From Paenibacillus sp. FSL H8-0048 (lineage in GTDB: Bacteria > Bacillota > Bacilli > Paenibacillales > Paenibacillaceae), in the NCBI RefSeq assembly GCF_038002825.1, contig NZ_JBBODF010000001.1, positions 6,758,001 through 6,822,000 of the forward strand: a stretch of 64,000 nt of DNA, given 5' to 3'. A model generated the notes under the pieces. That model did no database searches, was not told the origin of the DNA, and saw nothing but the letters and a program-made list of their open reading frames with translations. Each line of letters opens with the position of its first letter. Within the stretch, counting starts at the first letter, position 1. Below are positions 41,816 to 50,400 of this stretch, piece after piece. A program made the translations under genes and the position numbers.

Positions 41816-42880
41816 ATGAGTGAGCAAGAAGTGGAAGCCATCGGCTGGGATGCGATAGAGGAACAGATGACAGGGCTATACGGACAACAGGAACCGAAGC
41901 ATTATGCTGCAATGCTGCCCTATAGTCTGGGGGGCAATGACCCGCTGAACGGAATCAGCGCCTATGCAGCGGAGCAGCCATACCCGCATTGGCATTTCGT
42001 AACCTTCGGCTTCTCCGAGCTGTATGAGAAGGAGTCTGAAGACCTTGAATACAGCGGCTACGGCTTCGAGCTGACCTTCCGTCTGGCGCGTAGCAGCAGC
42101 GAGCAGGAGCCTCCAGCCTGGGCGATCAATCTGCTGCAGAACATGGCCAGATATGTATTCTCCAGCGGCAATATCTTTGCTTCCGGCCATCATCTGGATG
42201 CCAATGGCCCGATATGCCTCGGGGCTGATACCCGGCTGACGGCGCTGGCGTTCACTGATGACCCGGAGCTTCCGGCTGTGGATACGCCGAACGGCCGTGT
42301 GGAATTCCTGCAGATGGTAGGAATCACAGCGGACGAGCTGGAAGCGATGATGTCCTGGAATACCAATGCCTTCCTGGAGGCCAGTCAGGAGGTGCTCCCT
42401 CTCTATATCACCGAGCTTGCCCGGGATTCGCTGCTTCGGCTCTCTACCATCCAGGAAGCGGTGCGTCAGGGCACCCGGCGTGACGGATCACAGACGGGCA
42501 TTCTGTATGTAGATGAACTGGATTATGAGCCCGGCACAAGCCGTCTGTTCGGCACAGCACCTGCTGTCCTGACCATAGGCGCAAGGCAGGCACCGACTAT
42601 AGCCAAGCTGCTGCGCGGCCGTCTGCTGAAGGGGAAGCCGCTGACCCTGACCAGCAAGAAGCTGCAGGTGATGCTGGAGCGCAGACCCGATAACGATAGT
42701 GTGGTCAACGAGGAGTTTGTGAGCCTCGGCTTGACGGAAGAGGCGGTCCTGGAGCTGGAGGAGAAGCTTCAGCCCAAGGAAGGGGAGCTCCGGCTGTCTG
42801 CCGCCAAAGCATTGAAGGTGCAGATCCGCAAGACCTACATCAAAGACCAGGAAGGGAATGTGGTCCAAACTATCGGATAA
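41816..42880 (+). CDS. suppressor-of-fused (SUFU) domain protein
   Basis: 354 residues. Residues ~10-185 match the SUFU fold: GWDAIEEQMTGLYGQQEPKHYA, GGNDPLNGISAY, PHWHFVTFGFSELYEKE, YGFELTFRL, NLLQNMARYVF and FASGHHLDANGPI. The C-terminal half (~190-354) is alpha/beta and not recognised. Bacterial SUFU proteins are known as immunity proteins or in polymorphic-toxin contexts, but no toxin, secretion tag or repeat protein is adjacent here, so this is probably a free-standing member of unknown role. GGAGGG precedes ATG 41816. Confidence 0.85.
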   Translation: MSEQEVEAIGWDAIEEQMTGLYGQQEPKHYAAMLPYSLGGNDPLNGISAYAAEQPYPHWHFVTFGFSELYEKESEDLEYSGYGFELTFRLARSSSEQEPPAWAINLLQNMARYVFSSGNIFASGHHLDANGPICLGADTRLTALAFTDDPELPAVDTPNGRVEFLQMVGITADELEAMMSWNTNAFLEASQEVLPLYITELARDSLLRLSTIQEAVRQGTRRDGSQTGILYVDELDYEPGTSRLFGTAPAVLTIGARQAPTIAKLLRGRLLKGKPLTLTSKKLQVMLERRPDNDSVVNEEFVSLGLTEEAVLELEEKLQPKEGELRLSAAKALKVQIRKTYIKDQEGNVVQTIG

Positions 42881-42906
42881 TCAGAGCCAAGGCCTGAAGT
42901 CTGGAT

Positions 42907-43150
42907 AATGTATGCGTACAACCGAATAGAATGGGCTGGTATAGCGGTATACGGCCTGAATGTATATGAAAAACAGCATACATTGTGTTCGAAAGCAGGC
43001 GCATGGCTAAAATGTATATGGAAAACAGCATACATTGTGCTTGCAAGCAGGCGCATGGCTAGAATGTATATGGAAAACAGCATACATTGTGTTCGAAAGC
43101 AGGCACACAGCTTGAATGTATATCAAAAACAGCATACATTGTGTTCGCGC
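42907..43150. repeat. 52-bp palindromic repeat array, family C, first locus (five units)
   Basis: AATGTAT starts at 42907 (degenerate), 42959, 43011, 43063 and 43115, exactly 52 bp apart. Each unit has arms AATGTAT and ATACATT around an A-rich loop (ATGAAAAACAGC), then a linker like GTGTTCGAAAGCAGGCGCAT. The same family forms the array at 56086-56515. Confidence 0.92.
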
Positions 43151-43166
43151 AAAGGTAATCTTATTC

Positions 43167-43278
43167 ATCCGTTAGGATGATTTTTAAAATGCTTCAAATT
43201 ATCCTTCTATTTCTCGCCGAAACGTTACCGCCCTTTAAAAGGATGGTACCGTTTCCACTTGTCATCATTCTAACGGAT
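43167..43278. repeat. nested long inverted repeat, possible MITE or structured RNA
   Basis: The outer arms ATCCGTTAGGATGAT (43167-43181) and ATCATTCTAACGGAT (43264-43278) pair over 15 bp with one G-U. The inner arms GAAACGTTACC (43219-43229) and GGTACCGTTTC (43245-43255) pair over 11 bp with one mismatch. No coding potential was seen. It lies between the family-C array and the AI-2E-like transporter gene, about 120 bp before its start. Confidence 0.75.
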
Positions 43279-43400
43279 AGACAGCCTGAAGACCCAATCT
43301 TTAGCTTATCTTTAGACTTGGTTTAGTCTGAATTAAGAATCCCCGGCTATATTTAAGTGAATAAGACACGCTGCTTAAAATATAAGAACGGGAGTCCACT

Positions 43401-44555
43401 ATGGCCAAATTGAATTTGTTTATCCGCGTGTGTATTGCCGTGCTGCTGGTGCTGGGCATTATCTATGTCAGCTCACTGGTAGACTTTATTTTTACCCCCA
43501 TTATCTCGTTGTTCAAGGTTGTGATGGTGCCGTTAATGCTCGCCGTCTTCTTCTATTATCTGCTTCGGCCCCTGATTGACTTCCTGTCCTCCCGCAAAAT
43601 GAAGCGGACGCTGGCGATCCTGCTGGTCTATCTGGTGATTGCTATGCTGTTACTGGGCTTCACGGTAGGGGTCTGGCCTTCGCTGCAAAGTCAGCTGCTG
43701 AACCTGGTCAACAATATGCCGGGTGTGCTGAGGGCAGTAGGGGAGCAGCTGAGCAAGCTGGAGAACACTGAATTGCTGTCGGGACTGCTTCCTGAGAATA
43801 TGAACCTGTCCAGCCAATTGATAGGCTATTTGAATACAGGCTTCTCACTGGCAACGGGCTATGTGACCGGGCTGTTCTCCTTTGTCTCTAATTTTGCGAT
43901 TGTGCTGTTCACCTTTCCGATCCTGCTGTTCTACATGCTGAAGGAGGGCGGGAAGTTCGGCGATAAGGTCGTAAGCTTCTTCCCCAAACGTTATCATGAG
44001 GAAGGCGCAGGGGTGGTTGCCGAGATTGACAACGTGATGGGGAGCTTCATCGTCGGCAGAGTGCTGGTCAATCTGGCGCTGGGCGTGCTCATGTACATCG
44101 GGTTCCTGATTATCGGCCTGCCGTATGCGCTGCTGCTGACGCTGGTGGCGGTGCTGATGAACTTCATCCCGTTTATCGGAGCGATTCTGTCTACTGTGCC
44201 GATCTTCATCATCGGTCTGATCGAGTCCCCGTCTACGGCAATCTGGTCGATTGTGGTCGTGCTCGTTGCACAGCAGATCCAAGACAACCTGGTGGCCCCT
44301 TATATCTTCGGCAAAAGCATGGATATCCACCCGCTTACCACCATCATTCTCGTCCTGGCAGGCGGCGATTTCGGCGGAATCATCGGTATCCTGGTTATTA
44401 TTCCGGTCTATATGATGCTCAAAATCATCATCATCAAGCTCTACCAGCTGTTCCTCCGCAAGCGCTGGGACGAGGAGCCGGAGCCGGCAGCGCCTATGGG
44501 ACCGTTGGAGCAGGTGCCCGGGGGGACGGTGTCTTCTGCGGAAGCGGGGGAGTAG
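43401..44555 (+). CDS. AI-2E family transporter (YtvI/PerM-like)
   Basis: 384 residues, about seven to eight membrane helices. The family pattern is visible: VVMVPLMLAVFFYYLLRPLIDFL near the N-terminus, MGSFIVGRVLVNLALGVLMYIGFLIIGLPYALLLTLVAVLMNFIPFIGAI and QDNLVAPYIFGKSMDIHPLTTIILVLAGGDFGGIIG. The C-terminal tail is acidic and proline-rich. Members are proposed permeases for varied substrates; the AI-2 assignment of the family name should not be taken literally. It starts at ATG 43401 with GGGAG upstream. Confidence 0.9.
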   Translation: MAKLNLFIRVCIAVLLVLGIIYVSSLVDFIFTPIISLFKVVMVPLMLAVFFYYLLRPLIDFLSSRKMKRTLAILLVYLVIAMLLLGFTVGVWPSLQSQLLNLVNNMPGVLRAVGEQLSKLENTELLSGLLPENMNLSSQLIGYLNTGFSLATGYVTGLFSFVSNFAIVLFTFPILLFYMLKEGGKFGDKVVSFFPKRYHEEGAGVVAEIDNVMGSFIVGRVLVNLALGVLMYIGFLIIGLPYALLLTLVAVLMNFIPFIGAILSTVPIFIIGLIESPSTAIWSIVVVLVAQQIQDNLVAPYIFGKSMDIHPLTTIILVLAGGDFGGIIGILVIIPVYMMLKIIIIKLYQLFLRKRWDEEPEPAAPMGPLEQVPGGTVSSAEAGE

Positions 44556-44750
44556 GTGGAAAAAGTACACCTAATCTGCCCAATTCTAAGGATTCGCCGA
44601 AAGTCGGCCCCAGTAAGTGTTGTTTATCCAACTAATCTCTGAAAGTGTGTCTGTAGCGCGAAATTAGATGGACTAAATCCACTTGCTTCACACGTTGCGT
44701 TCTGAGCTGTGCGTATATATCCGATACAACCGCATACTGATCTGAACCCC
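44556..44750. other. intergenic region with degenerate hairpin repeats
   Basis: Three weak palindromic blocks lie here: TAGGTG...CACCTA (44553-44574), AGTGTTGTTTATCCAACT (about 44616-44633) and TGGACTAAATCCA (about 44669-44681). The last two are roughly 51-52 bp apart, so this may be a decayed array like families A-C. No gene is seen. Confidence 0.4.
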
Positions 44751-44754
44751 AAAA

Positions 44755-44800
44755 AAGGTCTATCCCAAAAGCCATCATATGGCTGGGATAGGCCTTCTTC
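44755..44800 (-). terminator. intrinsic terminator of the amino-acid ABC operon
   Basis: Read on the minus strand, AAGGCCTATCCCA pairs with TGGGATAGACCTT and is followed by T4. It lies 110 bp after the ATPase stop. Confidence 0.8.
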
Positions 44801-44909
44801 AATTAGAATCACCATGAGGAGTAGGGTGGCCGCTCTGTGTTCTGACCAGCATGAGGCTTCAGCCGCAAAGCTGCCACGCACTACTCGAGCTGTCAAGCTC
44901 TACCCGCTG

Positions 44910-45659
44910 CTATTCCCGCATCAAAAACGCCCGCGTCCGCTCCAGCTTCGGACTGCCGAAGATTTCCTCCGGCGTGCCGGATTCGGCAATGTCCCCGTTG
45001 TCCATAAAGAAGACGCGGTCCGCGACATCGCGGGCGAAGCTCATCTCATGGGTAACGATCATCATCGTCATGTTCTCCTCGGCCAGCTGGCGGATGACGC
45101 GCAGCACCTCGCCGGTCAATTCAGGATCAAGCGCCGAGGTCGGCTCATCGAACAGGAGAATGTCCGGGCTGAGCATCATTGCCCGGGCAATAGCAACCCG
45201 CTGCTTCTGCCCGCCTGACAGCGTGGAGGGGTAGACGTCTGCTTTGTCAGAGAGGCCAACCTTGGCGAGCAGCTCCCGGCTCTTGGCCGTGATCTGCTGC
45301 ACACGCTCCCGCTTCAGCGTGCGCGGGGCAAGCTCCAGGTTGTCCCGCACACTGAGATGCGGAAACAGATTGAAATGCTGGAACACCATCCCCATGCTTG
45401 AGGTGATGTCTCTGATCGACGCCGTACTGGCGTAGCGCCCGTTCTCAACGAGCGTTTTGCCGCAGATCGAGATGCTGCCGCCGGTGACCTCCTCCAGATG
45501 CACAAGACTGCGCAGCATGGTGCTTTTACCGGAGCCCGAGGGCCCGATCACCGCAACGACTTCGCCGGGCTTCACGTCAAAGCTTATCTGGTTCAGCACA
45601 CTGAGGCTGCCGAAGTCCTTCTTCAATTGCCGTACTTCAATCATGCTACTCATAGCCAT
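44910..45659 (-). CDS. amino acid ABC transporter ATP-binding protein
   Basis: 249 residues of the GlnQ/HisP class: Walker A GPSGSGKST, Q-loop VFQHFNLFPH, signature LSGGQKQRVAIARAM, Walker B ILLFDEPTSALDPE, and switch His in VTHEMSFARDVADR. It starts near 45659; MIEVRQLKK at 45644 is an alternative. It is the last gene of a three-gene operon (binding protein, permease, ATPase). Confidence 0.93.
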   Translation of the reverse strand: MAMSSMIEVRQLKKDFGSLSVLNQISFDVKPGEVVAVIGPSGSGKSTMLRSLVHLEEVTGGSISICGKTLVENGRYASTASIRDITSSMGMVFQHFNLFPHLSVRDNLELAPRTLKRERVQQITAKSRELLAKVGLSDKADVYPSTLSGGQKQRVAIARAMMLSPDILLFDEPTSALDPELTGEVLRVIRQLAEENMTMMIVTHEMSFARDVADRVFFMDNGDIAESGTPEEIFGSPKLERTRAFLMRE

Positions 45660-45668
45660 ACAGCCCTT

Positions 45669-46328
45669 CTACTCAAATTTGAAACGTTTCTCCAGCAGCT
45701 TGAAGAACAAGGTCAGCACCAGGGTCATCAGCAGATAAATGACGCCCGCTACGACAAAAGGCGTGACCGTGAAATCACGGTTCACCGCCGTCTTGGCGAA
45801 ATTCAGCAGCTCCGGCACCGCTACGGCATACAGCAGAGCGGTATCCTTGACCAGCGTAATGGACTCATTGGCAACCGCAGGCAGTGCCACGCGGAACATC
45901 TGAGCAAGAATGACCTTGCGCAGTGTCTGCCACCGGCTAAGCCCCAGAACCTTGGCCGCCTCATGCTGGCCTTTATCGATCGAGAGCAGCCCGCCCCGGA
46001 AAATCTCGGCGAAATAAGCGCCGTAATTCAGGATAAAGCCCAGGCTGGCCGCTACAAAACGGTCCATGACCAGATATTCCCCGATCACGGGAATCTGCGG
46101 CAGGCCAAAGCAGAAGAAGAACAATTGCAGCAAGAGCGGCGTTCCGCGCATGACGTAAATATAAGCATGTGCGATCCAGGCCAGCGGCTTTAACGTGCTT
46201 TTGGCCATCAGCGTAACCACCATCCCGAGCGGAATGGACAGCACGATTACGATCAGGAACAGCAGCACCGTAGTCCGGGCGCCTTCCAGCATCGGTCCGG
46301 AAATTCTAATAATATAATCGATATCCAT
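45669..46328 (-). CDS. amino acid ABC transporter permease
   Basis: 219 residues of the HisM/GlnP class, about five membrane helices. The ATPase-contact loop is EAAKVLGLSRWQTLRKVILAQMFRVALP, with VMRGTPLLLQLFFFCFGLPQ upstream. It lies 9 bp from the ATPase gene and 29 bp from the binding-protein gene. Confidence 0.93.
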   Translation of the reverse strand: MDIDYIIRISGPMLEGARTTVLLFLIVIVLSIPLGMVVTLMAKSTLKPLAWIAHAYIYVMRGTPLLLQLFFFCFGLPQIPVIGEYLVMDRFVAASLGFILNYGAYFAEIFRGGLLSIDKGQHEAAKVLGLSRWQTLRKVILAQMFRVALPAVANESITLVKDTALLYAVAVPELLNFAKTAVNRDFTVTPFVVAGVIYLLMTLVLTLFFKLLEKRFKFE

Positions 46329-46357
46329 GTCTACACCCGGCTCCTAAACGATAGCAT

Positions 46358-47128
46358 CTAGTTCAATACCTTATTCTCTCCGAACCACTTGGTGGAAATC
46401 CCGGCGGCTGTTCCGTCACTGCCCAGTTCATCCAGCGCCTTCTGCAGCTCATCGAGCAGAGCTTCATTACCCTTCTTGATACCAATGCCATATTGCTCAG
46501 GGGCCAGCGATTCTTCCATCAGCTTGTACGTATCCGGCTCCTTGGCTATGTAATATCTGGCAACCACCTCATCGATGACCACCCCGTCCAGACGGCCCGA
46601 CTTCAGGTCGGTCAGTGCCAGTACATTGTCGGTGAATTCAGACACGCCGCCAAGCTCGGCCTTGATCGGATTCGCATCCAGGGCATCGGCGGCAGAGGAG
46701 AGGCTCTGAAGTCCGATTTCCTTACCGGCCAGATCCTGAAGCTTCGCAAGTGCTGAATCCGCCAGCACAACGACCACCTGACTGTTCTCCAGATAAGGCT
46801 TCGTGAATAACACCTTGTCCTTGCGCTCATCCGTGATGGTGTATCCGTTCCAGATCATATCGATCCGTCCGCTGTTCAGCTCAGACTCCTTGGCGGACCA
46901 GTCAATCGGCTGGAAGGTAACCTCCCGGCCCATCTTCGCGGCAGCCGCCTTCGCATAATCGATATCAAAGCCTACAATCTCATTGTTATCATCCCGGAAG
47001 CCCATCGGGGCGAACTTATCGTCGATGCCGATCACCAGCTTCCCGTCCTTACCGCCTGAACTGGAGCAGCCAGTGACCACTGCAAGCGCCATAATTACAA
47101 GTAGAACCCATATTCCCTGTCTCTTCAT
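46358..47128 (-). CDS. amino acid ABC transporter solute-binding lipoprotein
   Basis: 256 residues. The lipobox VVTGC has Cys21. The mature part is a family 3 binding protein: LVIGIDDKFAPMGFRDDNNEIVGFDIDYAKAAA, IDMIWNGYTITDERKDKVLFTKPY and YGIGIKKGNEALLDELQKAL. It should bind a polar amino acid or cystine, but the sequence does not settle which. First gene of the operon. Confidence 0.92.
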   Translation of the reverse strand: MKRQGIWVLLVIMALAVVTGCSSSGGKDGKLVIGIDDKFAPMGFRDDNNEIVGFDIDYAKAAAAKMGREVTFQPIDWSAKESELNSGRIDMIWNGYTITDERKDKVLFTKPYLENSQVVVVLADSALAKLQDLAGKEIGLQSLSSAADALDANPIKAELGGVSEFTDNVLALTDLKSGRLDGVVIDEVVARYYIAKEPDTYKLMEESLAPEQYGIGIKKGNEALLDELQKALDELGSDGTAAGISTKWFGENKVLN

Positions 47129-47186
47129 CTCTCTAATCCCCCTAGTAGATTGCCTGCCGCATCCGATTGCTTTAGTTCGTTAATAC

Positions 47187-47208
47187 GTTATCAGTGTATC
47201 ATGATAAC
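47187..47208. promoter_or_regulatory. inverted repeat upstream of the amino-acid ABC operon
   Basis: GTTATCA and TGATAAC arms are separated by 8 bp, about 60 bp upstream of the binding-protein start. A candidate operator; no known consensus was matched. The rest of the 47.13-47.44 kb gap holds only this and the hairpin at 47332. Confidence 0.4.
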
Positions 47209-47331
47209 ATATCATGTGAGTTCATGTCGATAGAGTTGAGAGAGTTAAGAGGGGCAGATGTGTCCAAAATAAATCTAACTCCTCCATCTGCGAGCTGAGC
47301 GTGTTCACATGTGCTTGGCCGTCCGTTTGAA

Positions 47332-47376
47332 CGACCAAACCGTCTCCCTCCCGGCAGGCCGGAATGAAGACGGTTT
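47332..47376 (-). terminator. hairpin downstream of the pectate lyase gene
   Basis: AAACCGTCT pairs with AGACGGTTT around an imperfect GC-rich loop. The T tract is short, so termination is only probable. Confidence 0.5.
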
Positions 47377-47444
47377 CAGATTACAGCTATATGCGTTAAG
47401 CCTCAGGCTGCTGTATTTAAGCCAGTTTTCTTACTTTTCCACCT

Positions 47445-48128
47445 TTAATATTGCGTGTTGCCCGATTGACTGGTCTTGCCTGAGGCAAAGCCCTTGAATA
47501 AGGCAGGCACACTGCGGTAGCGGGTATTGGTGATTTTGGCGGCGCTGCTGCTGCTGTCTGTGCGGAAGATGGAATCCTTGACGTTCGAGATATCAGAGTT
47601 ATCCAGAGTGAAGTTCACCGTGAACGAAGTTCCGCCGTTCTGGCGGGCCAGCTTACCGATGTCATTCGCTTTGAAATTCTTGATGTTGATCGTGCCTGCG
47701 GCGTTGATCTGGAATACTTTATCGTAGGCTTTGTACGCACCTCCGCCTGTAATATTGACGGTGCCGGAGGCCTTCAGGGTCAGGGCATCCTCGCCGACAT
47801 CCTGCCAGGTTACATTGGAGATGGTAGCGTTACCGTAACAGTGCACCCCGTCTGCGCCGGGAGCGCCGATAATTACATTTTTGAGTGTGGCATTCTTCTC
47901 CAGCCGGAAGATAGGCTTCTGGTTCTCTGCCTGACTGCCGTCTCCAAGCGTACTCGGATTGGCGACAAATGTCTGGCCGCTGCCGTCATACGTCTGTCCG
48001 GCCGGTACGACAATCGTCGAGTTCACCACAATGGGCGTTGCGGCAGATACCTCGGGGGGACTGGCAACATAGAACGAAGACAACAGTGCAACCGACAGGA
48101 GCAAGCCAACTACCTTTTTCAAAAACAT
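47445..48128 (-). CDS. secreted pectate lyase, PL3 family
   Basis: 227 residues. The signal peptide ends near residue 29 (VSAATPIVV). The mature domain is the small beta-helix of PL3 lyases: TPIVVNSTIVVPAGQTYDGSGQTF, RLEKNATLKNVIIGAPGADGVHCYGNATISNVTWQDVGEDALTLK and FQINAAGTINIKNF. It cleaves polygalacturonate by calcium-dependent beta-elimination and acts on plant pectin outside the cell. ATG 48128 has AAGGGCGG upstream; the longer frame to 48209 would displace the signal peptide. Monocistronic. Confidence 0.93.
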   Translation of the reverse strand: MFLKKVVGLLLSVALLSSFYVASPPEVSAATPIVVNSTIVVPAGQTYDGSGQTFVANPSTLGDGSQAENQKPIFRLEKNATLKNVIIGAPGADGVHCYGNATISNVTWQDVGEDALTLKASGTVNITGGGAYKAYDKVFQINAAGTINIKNFKANDIGKLARQNGGTSFTVNFTLDNSDISNVKDSIFRTDSSSSAAKITNTRYRSVPALFKGFASGKTSQSGNTQY

Positions 48129-48366
48129 TCCGCCCTTCAACTCTAGAATTAGGTCCGGCGTACCGGTCCTTTGCGGGCAAACCAGCCAGATGTGCACCTC
48201 TGACAGCACCCGATATCTAGCCTATTCAGAACACGTGTGCATAGAACAAAATCCTTTTAATGAAAAAAATTTACATATTTCAGACACAATTAGGTAAGGG
48301 TTGCAAGCTGAGAGATAAAGGATAACAATAGTAGAATAGTAGAGCACAGAAACGGAGGAATTGAGA

Positions 48367-49047
48367 ATGACTGAGGAAGAGCTTGACGCAATGTGGGAGG
48401 AGCAAATGCAACAGGAGAAAGAAGAGAAGGTGAAGAAGTACAGCATTCTGAACACCTTGGCGCTGCAAGGGCAGACCGTATTGGCGGGCTCTTCGCTGAT
48501 GGAGTTTTTTCCGGTGAATGAACTGCAGCAGACGCTGGAGAAGCGGACGGTCATCTATAACCGCGGAATTGCGGGCTATGTGACCCGGGAATTGCTTGAA
48601 GCGCTGGAGGTATGTGTGCTAGAGCTTGCGCCTTCGCGGCTGTTCATTAATATCGGCACGAACGACATCAGTTCAGCGGACGGGGAGTATGAGCTCGGGA
48701 AGCTGCTTGCGAATTACAATGAGATCTTGACCCGGATCGGGGAACGGCTGCCGGAGTGCAAGGTGTATGTCATGGCCTATTACCCGGTGAATGCCAAGGC
48801 TGAATTCCCCGGAATGGATGAGGAGCTGCGGGCGAACTACTTCAGAACGAGAACCAATGCGGCGCTGCTCGAAGCGAACCGGGCCGTGGAGGAGCTCGCG
48901 GTGAAGCACGGCTATGAGTTCATTAATGTGAATGAGGGACTGATGGACGCCGAAGGGAATCTGAAGGAAGAGTATACGATGGACGGCGTTCATATGTATG
49001 CTAACGGGTATGCGGTGGTGCTGAATAATCTTAAGGGGTATTTGTAA
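48367..49047 (+). CDS. SGNH/GDSL-family hydrolase
   Basis: 226 residues. An acidic helical N-terminus (TEEELDAMWEEQMQQEKEEK) precedes the SGNH core. Block I is VLAGSSLMEFF with the catalytic Ser, block II has NRGIAG, block III is NIGTNDIS, and block V is MDGVHMYANGY with the Asp-x-x-His pair. There is no signal peptide, so it is a cytoplasmic esterase or acetylhydrolase; the substrate is unknown. ATG 48367 has GGAGG 8 nt upstream. Confidence 0.88.
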   Translation: MTEEELDAMWEEQMQQEKEEKVKKYSILNTLALQGQTVLAGSSLMEFFPVNELQQTLEKRTVIYNRGIAGYVTRELLEALEVCVLELAPSRLFINIGTNDISSADGEYELGKLLANYNEILTRIGERLPECKVYVMAYYPVNAKAEFPGMDEELRANYFRTRTNAALLEANRAVEELAVKHGYEFINVNEGLMDAEGNLKEEYTMDGVHMYANGYAVVLNNLKGYL

Positions 49048-49053
49048 AAAGGG

Positions 49054-49086
49054 AAGAGCAGACGGGCACCTCCCGTCTGCTCTTTC
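49054..49086. terminator. shared terminator of convergent genes
   Basis: The perfect 13-bp stem AAGAGCAGACGGG/CCCGTCTGCTCTT serves the SGNH gene (+) and the MFS gene (-). Confidence 0.88.
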
Positions 49087-49098
49087 ATGCTCCCTCCC

Positions 49099-50361
49099 TC
49101 AAATCAACTCCCGCCGCCGCTTCAAATACACGTACAGTACGATGCCCGACAGGGAGCAGACGGCAGCGCATAAGCCGATGAAGCCGTACCCCGCCTGGAG
49201 TCCGCGCAGCAGGCCGAGCTCAGTGGTGGAGCCGTAAAATGCTTTGACGGCTTCAATCACCCAGCCGATAATGTAATTGCCGATGACGCTGCCGAGGCCC
49301 ATCAGGGTCACGACGAAGGTAATGGCGGTGTCGCTTCCGTTCGGGTACCGGCGGGCGATGAAGGCCATAACGGTGGGATAGATAATAGCAATCCCGGCCC
49401 CGGATAATGCGAACAGGAAGGCGAGACGTTCCCCGCCCGCCAAGGCGGCGAAGGTACAGACCGCCGAGAAGCAGGAGAAGATGATCAGCGAGAGGACGAA
49501 GCCGATCCGGTCCGTCAGTGCGCCGAGCACGAGCCGCCCGAGAGAGAATACAAGGAAGAAAGCAGAGAGCAGGCCGGAAGCCCGGATGGTGTCCCAGGCA
49601 TAGGCTTTTTCCAGAAAGTTAACCAGCCAGCCGCCCACGGCCAGCTCCGAGACCACGCCGAAGGACAGGATCATCACCATCATCCAGAGTGCAGGATCAC
49701 GCGTCAGAGTGCGGAAGGAGGTGCGGTCCTCCTGCGGAAGATCATCTCCGGGATACGTGCTGCGCAGCGCCGAGAGAATTGGCAGCAGACAGAGCGATAG
49801 CATGACCAGATACATCCCCCGCCAGTCCAGCAGATGTCCGAACACGCTCATCGACATGACTCCGGTAGCGAGCAGCGGCGCCACGGTGGAGCTTAATCCA
49901 TAGAAGAAGTGGGATAAGTTCATCATGAACCCGGTGTTTTTGACGAAAATACGTGCCCCCAGAATTGCTAGTCCGATCTCCAGCATCCCGTTCCCGATAT
50001 ACATCAGGAAGTAAGAGGAGGCGAACAGCGGATAGCTGTGTGACAGGTAGATCAGCACCCCCGAGAGGACCATGGAAGCGAATGAAATCATAGTGACGGC
50101 CTTGATGCCCCATTTGCGGACAAGCACAGCGGTGAAGGAGCAGGCGATCAGATAGCCCAGCGCGTTCAGCGAGAGCAGGGTGCCGAGCTGGCCTTCATCC
50201 AGATTGAACGACAGCTGAATCCGCGGAATGGCGGGCCCTTTAATATTCTCTGAGATGCCAAAGACGACAAAGCCCAGAAAGATTGTCACGAGCTGCATGA
50301 TATAGACGGTGTTACGTTTGTTGCCTGGTACGCTGGCGGAATTGCCGGATTGAGCTTTCAC
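49099..50361 (-). CDS. MFS transporter, probably for a sugar
   Basis: 420 residues, about 12 membrane helices. GFVVFGISENIKGPAIPRIQLSFNLDEGQLGTLLSLNALGYLIAC and IYPTVMAFIARRYPNGSDTAI resemble the FucP-like or sugar-MFS branch. It starts at GTG 50361 with AGGAGG 9 nt upstream. It follows the ROK regulator by 39 bp on the same strand, so the pair is likely one operon with the regulator sensing the transported sugar. Confidence 0.85.
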   Translation of the reverse strand: MKAQSGNSASVPGNKRNTVYIMQLVTIFLGFVVFGISENIKGPAIPRIQLSFNLDEGQLGTLLSLNALGYLIACSFTAVLVRKWGIKAVTMISFASMVLSGVLIYLSHSYPLFASSYFLMYIGNGMLEIGLAILGARIFVKNTGFMMNLSHFFYGLSSTVAPLLATGVMSMSVFGHLLDWRGMYLVMLSLCLLPILSALRSTYPGDDLPQEDRTSFRTLTRDPALWMMVMILSFGVVSELAVGGWLVNFLEKAYAWDTIRASGLLSAFFLVFSLGRLVLGALTDRIGFVLSLIIFSCFSAVCTFAALAGGERLAFLFALSGAGIAIIYPTVMAFIARRYPNGSDTAITFVVTLMGLGSVIGNYIIGWVIEAVKAFYGSTTELGLLRGLQAGYGFIGLCAAVCSLSGIVLYVYLKRRRELI

Positions 50362-50400
50362 AGTAAATAGCCTCCTGGATGATAATAAAATAGATTTGTC

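Noticed and set aside
42908..43180. ORF reading repeated MYMENSIHCVRKQA-type units, and similar ORFs at 56052-56500
   Set aside because: Same cause: in-phase repeats give long shadow frames on both strands. Palindrome symmetry makes both strands look similar.
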